From assembly GCF_000293865.2 (NCBI RefSeq), contig NZ_ALKN02000018.1, positions 1 through 43,117 of the forward strand: a stretch of 43,117 nt of DNA, given 5' to 3'. Origin of the DNA: Limnohabitans sp. Rim28 (lineage in GTDB: Bacteria > Pseudomonadota > Gammaproteobacteria > Burkholderiales > Burkholderiaceae_C). Numbering within the stretch: position 1 is the first letter of the stretch; each line of letters starts with the position of its first letter. Below, piece by piece: positions 35,931-43,117 of the stretch. The notes under the pieces were generated by a model. The model made no database searches, had not been told where the DNA came from, and saw nothing but the letters and a program-made list of their open reading frames with translations. The translations under genes and the position numbers were made by a program.

Positions 35931-37436
35931 ATGCACACCCTGAACCGCAGTCATGCCTGGCCCATCCTGGGACCCGGTGAGGTGCGGCTTCTGGAGCCCG
36001 CGCTGCAGGCCCTCAGCCCCGCGCCCCTGATGCAAAGCGCCGGTCTGGCCGGTGCCCGACTGGCCATGGCCATTGCGCCGCATGCCCGGCGCGTCTGGAT
36101 TGCCGTTGGGCCAGGCAACAACGGGGGCGACGGCCTGGAAGCGGCTCTGAATCTGCACCAAAGGGGCAAAGAGGTGGTGGTCAGCCTGATGGCCCCCCGA
36201 GGGTCTGGACCATCGGATGCCCAAGCGGCCTTGAAGCGTGCTTTGCAGGCCGGGGTTCGCCTGCTGGATCATGTGCCACACATTTGGTTGCAACAGATGA
36301 CCGCGCAAGATCTGTGCATCGACGCCCTCCTCGGCATTGGCGCAACACGCCCTTTGAGTCCCGAATTGCAGGCCTGCGTGCAAGCCATGCAATCGTGCAC
36401 GGCGCCGGTGCTGGCCATCGATGTGCCCACAGGGCTGAACCCGCAATCGGGCCAATGGCTGGGCGGAGAAACAGGCCAGGCCTTGGCTGTGCGCGCCGCC
36501 CACACCTTGAGCCTGATCTCGGTGCAAGCCGGTCTGCTCATGGGGCATGGCCGCGACACCAGTGGCCAAATCTGGCTCGACGACCTGGGCTTTCGACCTG
36601 ACCAACACCAAGCCAAGCCACTGGCCTGGCTCAACACCCCCCACAGCAAGACAGTCAGGGCCCATGCCAGCCACAAAGGCAGCCATGGCGATGTGGCCAT
36701 CATCGGTGGTGAAAGCATGGCCGCACACGGCATGGGCATGAACGGCGCAGCCATTTTGGCGGCGACTGCGGCCTTGCATGCCGGTGCCGGGCGCGTCATC
36801 CTGGCTTGGCTGACCGAGCCTGACGGCGTAAGCGTTCCACCCGATGTGATGCAACGTCCATTCAAACGCTTGGCGCTGGAACAACTGCATGTGGTGTGCG
36901 GCTGCGGTGGCGGCAATGCCATTGGGGCAGTTTTGCCCGAGGTGCTGCAGCGCAGTGCCCAGCTGGTCCTGGATGCCGATGGCCTCAATGCGGTGGCGCA
37001 AGACCGCCAATTGCAAAACGCGCTGCGCCAACGTGCAGCCCCGGATCCGGCACCGCAAACCACCGTCATCACGCCCCACCCGCTGGAAGCCGCCCGTCTG
37101 CTGGACTGCAACACATCGCAAGTCCAAAGCAATCGCATCCAGGCAGCCCAGGAACTGGCCGATCGCTTCCAATGCAGTGTTGTCCTGAAGGGCTCGGGCA
37201 GTGTGATCGCCGCGCCCGGTCACACGCCGCGCATCAACACCTCGGGCAATGGTCTTCTGGCCATTGGCGGCACGGGCGATGTATTGGCCGGACTGGTCGG
37301 TGCCCGAATGGCACAAGGCCTGAGCGCATTCGACGCAGCATGCGCTGCCGTGGCGCAACATGGCGAAATGGCCGACACATGGCCACAAGGAAGGTCACTC
37401 ACCGCAAGTCGATTGGCCCGAAAAATTAATTTATAA
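35931..37436 (+). CDS. nnr: Bifunctional NAD(P)HX epimerase / ADP-dependent dehydratase (501 aa)
   Basis: Metabolite-repair enzyme that converts hydrated NADH or NADPH back to the normal cofactor. The N-terminal YjeF_N epimerase domain (about 1-215) has the loop GPGNNGGDGLEAA and the DALLGIGATRPL stretch. The C-terminal ADP-dependent dehydratase, of ribokinase-like fold (about 235-495), has HKGSHGDVAIIGG, VTPHPLEAARLL-like VITPHPLEAARLL and the catalytic GGTGDVLAGLVGA. Length matches the E. coli bifunctional protein (515 aa). It is translationally close (4 bases) to the amidase. The last codons overlap a TATAAT at 37432-37437 at the sharp change to AT-rich sequence. Confidence 0.95.
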   Translation: MHTLNRSHAWPILGPGEVRLLEPALQALSPAPLMQSAGLAGARLAMAIAPHARRVWIAVGPGNNGGDGLEAALNLHQRGKEVVVSLMAPRGSGPSDAQAALKRALQAGVRLLDHVPHIWLQQMTAQDLCIDALLGIGATRPLSPELQACVQAMQSCTAPVLAIDVPTGLNPQSGQWLGGETGQALAVRAAHTLSLISVQAGLLMGHGRDTSGQIWLDDLGFRPDQHQAKPLAWLNTPHSKTVRAHASHKGSHGDVAIIGGESMAAHGMGMNGAAILAATAALHAGAGRVILAWLTEPDGVSVPPDVMQRPFKRLALEQLHVVCGCGGGNAIGAVLPEVLQRSAQLVLDADGLNAVAQDRQLQNALRQRAAPDPAPQTTVITPHPLEAARLLDCNTSQVQSNRIQAAQELADRFQCSVVLKGSGSVIAAPGHTPRINTSGNGLLAIGGTGDVLAGLVGARMAQGLSAFDAACAAVAQHGEMADTWPQGRSLTASRLARKINL

Positions 37437-37555
37437 TACCTATTAATTATATTTTGTTGAAACTGACGGAATAATTTTCTTGTTTCTGGAGATAATGACT
37501 TCTCATACAAAATAAATGATGTAAAAAACCAGAAATTAATTTTTTTGGCATCATT
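37437..37555. other. AT-rich intergenic region before the hybrid kinase
   Basis: About 120 bases are much richer in A and T than the GC-rich gene to the left. They contain several possible -10 hexamers on the plus strand (TATAAT 37432-37437, AATAAT near 37470, GATAAT 37491-37496), none with a convincing -35. No ORF or clear hairpin is seen. Confidence 0.5.
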
Positions 37556-39337
37556 TTGAAAAATAACTTAACCAATCAAAACGAAAATATCTTCAACCTT
37601 TTTCGCGAATGGATGCCGAATGATCGGCGTTCTGCAAAAGATTTTTTCTTTGCTTCATTCAGCCTTTCGGCCATTTTCTGGTTGATCCTGTTGTTTCCAG
37701 GACTGCTTTTTCTCAATGAACCCCATGCGGCCTGGTCCACGCTGATCACCGCCGCCGTCATTCTCATCAATTTTGTGGTCTGGTGCCTGGGCGTCCCTTT
37801 GGTTTGGGCGCATTCGGTTTTTCAAATCAGCATCGTTGTTTTAATCATTTTCAATGCCCTTCACATGGGTGGTGTGGCATCGCCTGCCATGGTTTGGCTG
37901 GGCATCGTACCCATCTTGCCGTTTTTTGTGGTCTCCAGAAGATGGAGTTATTTTTGGATTTTCATCACATTTTTTGTGGTGTTGTCCATGTTTTTTGCCC
38001 AATCCAAAGGACTCATTGACACAGGTGATACCGGGTCACCAGCGCTGTGGGCCACGATGATCGGTCTGCTAGCGATCACACAGGCCATGTTGGTCATCAC
38101 TTATGACTCTGCCAATTCAGAGCACATTCGAAACATCAAAACAAAAAATGAACAACTCAGAAATCTGACGGATCGTTTGCAAATCGTCAATGCTGACAAA
38201 GATAAATTTCTGGCCACGGTCAGCCATGAACTGCGCACACCACTGAATGTCGTGATTGGGTATCTGAACTTGCTCAACAGCAACCGTCAATTGCCCTCTC
38301 AGGCTTCTGAGCAAATCAAGCACGCCTTGAATTCCTCTTCACTGTTGCTCACCGTGGTCAACGACCTGCTCGATTACACGCAAATCAAACAGGGGCAATT
38401 GGCATTTGTACCCCAAACCATTCAACTGAAGAACGTTATTTTCGAAGCGCATTCAGCCTTGGTTAGCAAAGCGTCAGAACAAAAGCTGGCCTATTTTCTT
38501 GAACTGAGCGACAAACTGCCGACTTGGGCCCATATCGACCCCAACCGGCTGACCCAAATCATCTTCAACCTGCTGAGCAACGCCATCAAATTCACACCCA
38601 AAGGGTTCGTGGAACTGCGCGCAGATTACATTCCAAACAATGCATCAAGCGGCAATTTGCATCTGTGCGTCACAGATTCGGGCGTGGGCATTCCGCTGGA
38701 ATCACAGCAATCCGTGTTTGAGCCATTTGTCCAACTCGACAACCAGCATCGGACCACACAGGATGACGCACTGAGGGGCAATGGCCTGGGTTTGTCGATT
38801 GTCGAGAGCCTGATTCGAGGCTGGGGCGGGTCCATACAACTGCTCAGCACGCCCAATCAGGGCACATGCTTTGAAGTTTGGCTGCCCTTTGACACTGTCC
38901 ACCCCAAGAAAGGCTATTCACAGGGGTCAGCAGACCATTTTGCGGACAAAGTCTTCACCGACAACCTCAAGGTTCTGATTGTGGATGACCATGCCCTCAA
39001 CCGAATGGTTGCAGCCGCCACCATTCACCAATATTTGCCCAACGCGGTGATGGACGAGGCCAAAAACGGCTTTGAAGCCCTCGAAAAAATGTCCACCCAA
39101 CTCTACGACGTGGTCTTGATGGACCTGGTCATGCCTGACATGACAGGAACAGAAGTGGTCAGAAGAATTCGGATCGAAAGTCCAGCGCCCTACCAAAATG
39201 TCAGGGTGGTGGCATTCACAGCCAATCTGTCCGAAGCGGCCAGGAAAGAATGCCATGAAATCGGGATCACGGAAATGCTGCCTAAGCCGCTTAACCGTGA
39301 AGCCCTGATTCAAACCCTCCGAAACAATTCGGTCTGA
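37556..39337 (+). CDS. Membrane hybrid histidine kinase/response regulator (593 aa)
   Basis: Sensor kinase with about six hydrophobic helices in residues 35-185 and no large periplasmic sensor domain. Next comes a HisKA domain with KDKFLATVSHELRTPLN (phospho-acceptor His near 224), then HATPase_c with NLLSNAIKFTPKG (N box near 342), TDSGVGIP (G1) and GNGLGLSIVESLI (G2). The C-terminal receiver domain has IVDDHALN, the phospho-acceptor in VLMDLVMPDMTG (Asp near 523) and the Lys in MLPKPLN. All catalytic residues are present. No Hpt or DNA-binding protein lies nearby, so the output is unknown. The start is a TTG at 37556 without a ribosome binding site; ATG 37613 is an alternative. Codon and base use is more AT-rich than in its neighbours. 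Confidence 0.9.
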   Translation: MKNNLTNQNENIFNLFREWMPNDRRSAKDFFFASFSLSAIFWLILLFPGLLFLNEPHAAWSTLITAAVILINFVVWCLGVPLVWAHSVFQISIVVLIIFNALHMGGVASPAMVWLGIVPILPFFVVSRRWSYFWIFITFFVVLSMFFAQSKGLIDTGDTGSPALWATMIGLLAITQAMLVITYDSANSEHIRNIKTKNEQLRNLTDRLQIVNADKDKFLATVSHELRTPLNVVIGYLNLLNSNRQLPSQASEQIKHALNSSSLLLTVVNDLLDYTQIKQGQLAFVPQTIQLKNVIFEAHSALVSKASEQKLAYFLELSDKLPTWAHIDPNRLTQIIFNLLSNAIKFTPKGFVELRADYIPNNASSGNLHLCVTDSGVGIPLESQQSVFEPFVQLDNQHRTTQDDALRGNGLGLSIVESLIRGWGGSIQLLSTPNQGTCFEVWLPFDTVHPKKGYSQGSADHFADKVFTDNLKVLIVDDHALNRMVAAATIHQYLPNAVMDEAKNGFEALEKMSTQLYDVVLMDLVMPDMTGTEVVRRIRIESPAPYQNVRVVAFTANLSEAARKECHEIGITEMLPKPLNREALIQTLRNNSV

Positions 39338-39340
39338 AAC

Positions 39341-39373
39341 TCATGCATGGCTTGCCGTCATGCATGGCTTGCC
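39341..39373. repeat. Tandem 17-base direct repeat
   Basis: TCATGCATGGCTTGCC occurs at 39341-39356 and again at 39358-39373, separated by one G. The two copies fill the gap between the convergent kinase and metallophosphatase genes. It is a small tandem duplication; no further copies were noticed. Confidence 0.8.
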
Positions 39374-39378
39374 AAAGA

Positions 39379-40968
39379 TCACCGAGAAGCATCCAACACC
39401 AAGGTTTCTCCCAAAGGCGTGGCTTGCCCCCCTTTGCTGGACATGGAGGTCACACGGACCTTGTTGGGGTCAAAACCCACTTGCAGAAAAGATTGCTGAT
39501 CCGCTGAACCACTCAAAAAGACAGGCACCGTCTGACCACTGGGTGTTTGAGCGTCCTTGATTTTTCCAATGGTGGAATGCAAGTGACCGGCAAAGATGGC
39601 CACCACCGGATGACCATCGATGGCCTGCAGGAATTCATCAGGCAAAGCTGGCTTGTGCATGTTGATGATGATCGATTGGCCGCGTGCCTTGGCGCGGGCC
39701 AGATCTGCGCGCAGCCATTCAATGGATGCACTGATTTTCAGTCGGTCAATCTTGTAGTTGGGTGCATTGTGCAGCTGCACAAAATGATAGCGCCCACGGT
39801 TCCAAGAGTAAGCCAAGCTTCCTGCATCAAAGCTCTCGATGGTGTGCGCTGGCATATTCTTCGTATAGCCCGCAAACACCGAACCCCGGATCAGGTTGAT
39901 GGCATTCTTGGCACACCGGTCTTTGTCCCAGCTGAACGACAGGCACGATCCAAGGTTGTTTTCATAGTCGTGGTTGCCAAGGCCCAGGAACACAGGCGAC
40001 TGCAACACATGGGGATACGCCCATGGGAATGCCTTATCATAAAAAGCCCTGAATTCAGACACCTGTTCTGGATGAAAGTAAGCAGTCAAATCACCATTGA
40101 TCACGGTGAATGCCAGTGGTGCAGCGCTAGCTTGCAAAGTGTTTTGCAAGCCATTGACAGACTGAACCAGATTCAAGTTGTATGCCCGACTGTTGGCCAA
40201 GACGCTGTCTGCGGTGCTTTTGCCAGCCCTCGCCTGGGCAGAGGTCTCATCCCAAGGCAGTTGCGTGTCTGAAATCACGGCGACGGTGAAGGCTTCATCG
40301 GCGGGTTGACCATCGACCGGCTTCACAAAACTGTCTGTCGCGATCGCAGCCACCGCGCTGCTGGACACCTGGCCACGCACATAGGCGTTCAGACTGTTGC
40401 GGACACAAAGCCCCAACCGGAGAGTCTGCCCAGCGGGGCACTGATTGGCCAAACCGGTGGTGGACCTGGGCAAGATACTTTTTGGACGGGTTTCGTAGAT
40501 GGGCACATTGACGCAGCCAAAGATCGTGCACACACGCTTGCTCGTGTTGCGGAAGAAGAATGCACCGGCATCACTCCAGCCCGCTGGTGTTTTTTGGGTA
40601 CACGCCACTTCGCTCGAATTGTGCGTAGAGGGACACGCATTGAAACAGACACCCAGGATATTTTCTTGCCCGGGTTTGCACGATGGCGTGCTCACACAAT
40701 TGCCTTGGGTCAAGCATTCACTGGCGCGAACCTGCACGCAAACACCACCGATGCCCGCGTATTCCGGCTTGCACTGTTGGTAGCACATCGGAGATTGCTG
40801 GCTCAACAAGCCGTGTTCGGGGTACTCGGCTGGACACAGTTTTTCGTTGTAGCCTTTTGCTTGCGCATCTGGTGCCATCAGCAAAAAACCACAAAAAAGG
40901 CCCAACACAAGCACCCGCATGGGATTGAAGTTCGCGCATTGAAGCGCAGCCTTGGCAAGAAAGTTCAT
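39379..40968 (-). CDS. Secreted metallophosphatase with Cys-rich N-terminal domain (529 aa)
   Basis: Predicted exported calcineurin-like phosphoesterase. A signal peptide (about 1-38, ending APDAQA) is followed by a region (about 45-188) with 14 cysteines in short CPxG...GxC-type spacings, probably disulfide-bonded. The catalytic domain (about 228-500) has the metal-ligand motifs AVISDTQLPW, VINGDLT, GLGNHDYE, a MHKP His and AGHLHS, so the dimetal site is complete. The substrate is unknown. The frame is open to 41040, but ATG 40968 has GGAGA upstream and starts a good signal peptide. It follows the large Ig-like/EF-hand gene by 61 bases on the same strand without a terminator between, so co-transcription is likely. 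Confidence 0.87.
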   Translation of the reverse strand: MNFLAKAALQCANFNPMRVLVLGLFCGFLLMAPDAQAKGYNEKLCPAEYPEHGLLSQQSPMCYQQCKPEYAGIGGVCVQVRASECLTQGNCVSTPSCKPGQENILGVCFNACPSTHNSSEVACTQKTPAGWSDAGAFFFRNTSKRVCTIFGCVNVPIYETRPKSILPRSTTGLANQCPAGQTLRLGLCVRNSLNAYVRGQVSSSAVAAIATDSFVKPVDGQPADEAFTVAVISDTQLPWDETSAQARAGKSTADSVLANSRAYNLNLVQSVNGLQNTLQASAAPLAFTVINGDLTAYFHPEQVSEFRAFYDKAFPWAYPHVLQSPVFLGLGNHDYENNLGSCLSFSWDKDRCAKNAINLIRGSVFAGYTKNMPAHTIESFDAGSLAYSWNRGRYHFVQLHNAPNYKIDRLKISASIEWLRADLARAKARGQSIIINMHKPALPDEFLQAIDGHPVVAIFAGHLHSTIGKIKDAQTPSGQTVPVFLSGSADQQSFLQVGFDPNKVRVTSMSSKGGQATPLGETLVLDASR

Positions 40969-41029
40969 GATCGAATCTCCATAAAAATGGTTGCTCTGCC
41001 GAGCGCTAGGAGTCGCAAAGATGGATGGA

Positions 41030-43117
41030 TCACAAGACATGCTGCACCCGAGCCTGTTGGTCGATCAGCGCATGCGCTGCGGCATTTGTCCACAAGGCGT
41101 AGCTGTGGTTGTCCACCACCGCCGTGCTGCCCGTGTCCACCCAGCCCGTGCTGTCCAGTTGCACCACATCGTTGGCATCGGCTTGCACCACCACCAACTT
41201 CTGCACTGCGGCCAGCACATCGGACAAACGCACTTCGGTCACATCGGCTGTGTGGTTGCCCGACACGTCGATCTTCGACTGCCCCGTGGCTTGGCTGACA
41301 AAGTCAGCCAGCGACTGGCTGCTGAACCACACGTCGGCCATGTCGTGCACCTGGCCATTCGCATCGGTCCAGCCCGACACCAAGCCCAGCGTGTTGCCCT
41401 TGTCGGTTTGTGTGCCCTCCTGAGCTTTGAGGTCCAGCGAGGCAATGCCCAACTGCGAGAGTGAGTGCAGCTCGCCCAAATCGGTCTTGCCGTCCACGTT
41501 GGCATCCACCCAGACTTGCAGGTCTTTGAACACCGCGTCTTGGGCGTTGATCACGCCATCGGCATTCAAGTCGTACTGGCGCAAGGCCTGGTAACCGTCT
41601 TGGGCTTTGCCGCCCGTGAACAGATCGGTGCCGCTGCCAAACAACTCGCTGCCGTTGTGGATTTGGCCGTCCTGGTTCAGATCCAAAACCAGCAAGCCGT
41701 CTTTGCCGTCGCTCCAGCCGGTGAGCGCAGACTGGCCGGTATGGTTCACATCAAACACCACGCCGTTGGCCACACCACTGGTGCGCACGCCATCGCCATT
41801 GAGGTCAAGAATCAAGGGCGTATTGCCGTTCAACGTGAAAGTGATTACAGACGTCGATTGGTTGCCCGCTTCATCGAAAAGCGTCACATTCAGCGTTCGT
41901 GGTAACGAGGGTGGGTTGGCGTTGGTGTTTTTGTATTGAATTGTCGAGAGCAGACTTTCCACATCTGCGACAGTCACTGCTGATACCGGGGTGAAGGTGT
42001 AGTTTCGGCCGGAACTCCCACTGCCAGAAACAGTCCAGGTCTTGCCACCGTAGGTGAAAGTAGTGGTGTCGTCGTTGGTGGTGGGGTCGGGGGTGCCGAA
42101 GCTCGCATCGGTGGCATCCAAGTCCAAGCCTCCGATGAGGAGACGTTCGGCGTTTCCTTGCGTAAGGCTTCCGGTAAAGCGCAAGCTGAAACGAGTGGGC
42201 AATTCGCTGACAGACAAATTGCTGGGGTTGAGTGCTGCGCTGAGCATCTCGCCACTCACGCACGAGGTGACCCTTGTGACGTCCTCACCTGCAGAGGCTC
42301 CGTTGAAATCCACAACGGGAGCGGTGGTGTCAATCACCGGCAGCGCAGGGCTGTCAATGGTGGGAATCGCGCCGCTGTAGGTGAAGGCATTGCCCGCCGC
42401 ATCGGTGATGCCAGCGACCAAAGCACTCTTGAGTGCTGCCTCATCCATCGCAGCTTGCCCGTTTTGCAACGCGGCCACTGTGTAGGTCAAGGTGCGGGTG
42501 TTGCTGCCATCGGTGCCCGACCAAGTGGCCGATACGCCGATGCCCCCCACCGTGAAGACGGTGCTGTTGGTGCCACTGGTCAGGCCGTTGACGCTATCGT
42601 CAAAGGTGAGGGTCAGCTTGATGGTCTCGCCTGCGCTGTTGCCCGCGGTCCCGGCCATTGTGGTGTAGCTCACCGCAGGCGCAGTGCTGCCGTGCAGACT
42701 GGGCGCTGCGGTGTCTACCGCTTGGCTGTAGTTGGCCGGGGCCGTGGCCACGTTGCCCGCTGCGTCGATCACGCCCGTGGTGCTGGTGGTCAGCACCACG
42801 GGGGTGGTGCTGTTGGCCGCAGGTGTCACCACCAGGGTGTACGTCGTGCCGTTCACCGGTGTGAAGGCTCCTTTGGTGCCGCCAGTGACGCTGACTTTAG
42901 TGGTATCAAAGCCCGTCACCGCTTCAGCAAAGGTGTAGGTAAATGTCACTGCGCCCGTGGCCGTGCTTGCTGCGTTGTCGCTGATGACCACCGTAGGCGC
43001 GGTGGTGTCGGCCACAAAGCTGCCCGTGGCCGCAGGTGTGCTGCCGCTGACTGCGTTGCCTGCTGTATCGGTCAGGCCTGCCACCATATTGCCCACCACC
43101 GCGATGCTGCCCGTGTC
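41030..43117 (-). CDS. C-terminal part of a giant Ig-like/EF-hand surface protein (partial, 695 aa)
   Basis: The frame is open to the right edge, so the true start lies outside. The visible N-terminal part has bacterial Ig-like repeats that begin DTTAPTVVISDN and contain TYTFAEAVTGFD, GVIDAAGN and similar DxAGN motifs. A cadherin-like or Calx-type strand-rich region follows. Near the C terminus are four EF-hand or dockerin-like calcium loops: DLNGDGVRTSG, DLNQDGQIHNGSE, DLNADGVINAQDA and DANVDGKTDLGE. Such proteins are usually secreted by type I or similar systems and act in adhesion; no GGxGxD RTX nonapeptides are visible here. Base use is GC-rich with repeated Thr, Ala and Gly codons. The metallophosphatase gene lies directly downstream. 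Confidence 0.88.
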   Translation of the reverse strand, partial: DTGSIAVVGNMVAGLTDTAGNAVSGSTPAATGSFVADTTAPTVVISDNAASTATGAVTFTYTFAEAVTGFDTTKVSVTGGTKGAFTPVNGTTYTLVVTPAANSTTPVVLTTSTTGVIDAAGNVATAPANYSQAVDTAAPSLHGSTAPAVSYTTMAGTAGNSAGETIKLTLTFDDSVNGLTSGTNSTVFTVGGIGVSATWSGTDGSNTRTLTYTVAALQNGQAAMDEAALKSALVAGITDAAGNAFTYSGAIPTIDSPALPVIDTTAPVVDFNGASAGEDVTRVTSCVSGEMLSAALNPSNLSVSELPTRFSLRFTGSLTQGNAERLLIGGLDLDATDASFGTPDPTTNDDTTTFTYGGKTWTVSGSGSSGRNYTFTPVSAVTVADVESLLSTIQYKNTNANPPSLPRTLNVTLFDEAGNQSTSVITFTLNGNTPLILDLNGDGVRTSGVANGVVFDVNHTGQSALTGWSDGKDGLLVLDLNQDGQIHNGSELFGSGTDLFTGGKAQDGYQALRQYDLNADGVINAQDAVFKDLQVWVDANVDGKTDLGELHSLSQLGIASLDLKAQEGTQTDKGNTLGLVSGWTDANGQVHDMADVWFSSQSLADFVSQATGQSKIDVSGNHTADVTEVRLSDVLAAVQKLVVVQADANDVVQLDSTGWVDTGSTAVVDNHSYALWTNAAAHALIDQQARVQHVL

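Noticed and set aside
35778..37388. 536-codon open frame opposite nnr and the amidase end
   Set aside because: The GC-rich region suppresses stop codons on both strands; nnr on the plus strand has all family motifs.
41900..43117. Repetitive sequence that might be a CRISPR or satellite array
   Set aside because: The repetition is at the protein level (Thr/Ala/Gly-rich Ig-like modules) with no regular direct repeats and spacers.

Overview
The window looks like a chromosomal segment from a betaproteobacterium of the order Burkholderiales, most like the family Comamonadaceae (Limnohabitans/Rhodoferax-like). This is inferred from gene order and protein sequence character, not from a database search. 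Moderate GC, dense packing and frequent GTG/TTG starts fit that group. About 36 protein genes are supported. I see no rRNA, tRNA, CRISPR array, transposase or phage gene, and no gene-free stretch longer than about 220 bases.

Positions 1-9.6 kb: a PIN/PhoH-type ATPase (+) converges on dnaB. Upstream of dnaB is the ribosomal operon rpsF-priB-rpsR-rplI, with a GCTATAAT promoter and a leader hairpin. Next come a sodium:solute symporter of the VC_2705 type and ppsA (PEP synthase), 12 bases apart on the minus strand. ppsR, the regulator of PpsA, is divergent from ppsA. 9.6-16.6 kb: rlmE-ftsH-folP-glmM on the minus strand, with the CRM-domain gene yhbY divergent from rlmE, then greA. 16.7-21.3 kb: carA-carB.

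21.3-34.4 kb: one long minus-strand superoperon, rpsB-tsf-pyrH-frr-cdsA-dxr-bamA-skp-lpxD-fabZ-lpxA-lpxB-rnhB-SpoU methyltransferase. It joins translation factors, phospholipid and isoprenoid synthesis, outer-membrane protein assembly and lipid A synthesis. Compared with the usual order, uppS (expected between frr and cdsA) and rseP (expected between dxr and bamA) are absent from their places.

34.5-43.1 kb is more accessory. It holds a GC-rich amidase / NAD(P)HX repair pair, an AT-richer membrane hybrid histidine kinase, a secreted metallophosphatase with a cysteine-rich N-terminal domain, and the C-terminal 695 residues of a very large Ig-like/EF-hand surface or secreted protein that runs off the right edge.

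The most useful non-gene signals are intrinsic-terminator-like hairpins that end within a few bases of the start of the next co-directional gene (ftsH|folP, carB|greA, frr|cdsA, rpsB|tsf), plus a hairpin inside the first codons of lpxB. Others are two perfect DnaA boxes in intergenic regions (before dnaB, and between ppsA and ppsR), and a shared GCTATAAT promoter element at three major operons. I did not find a clearly new multi-gene defence or mobile system.
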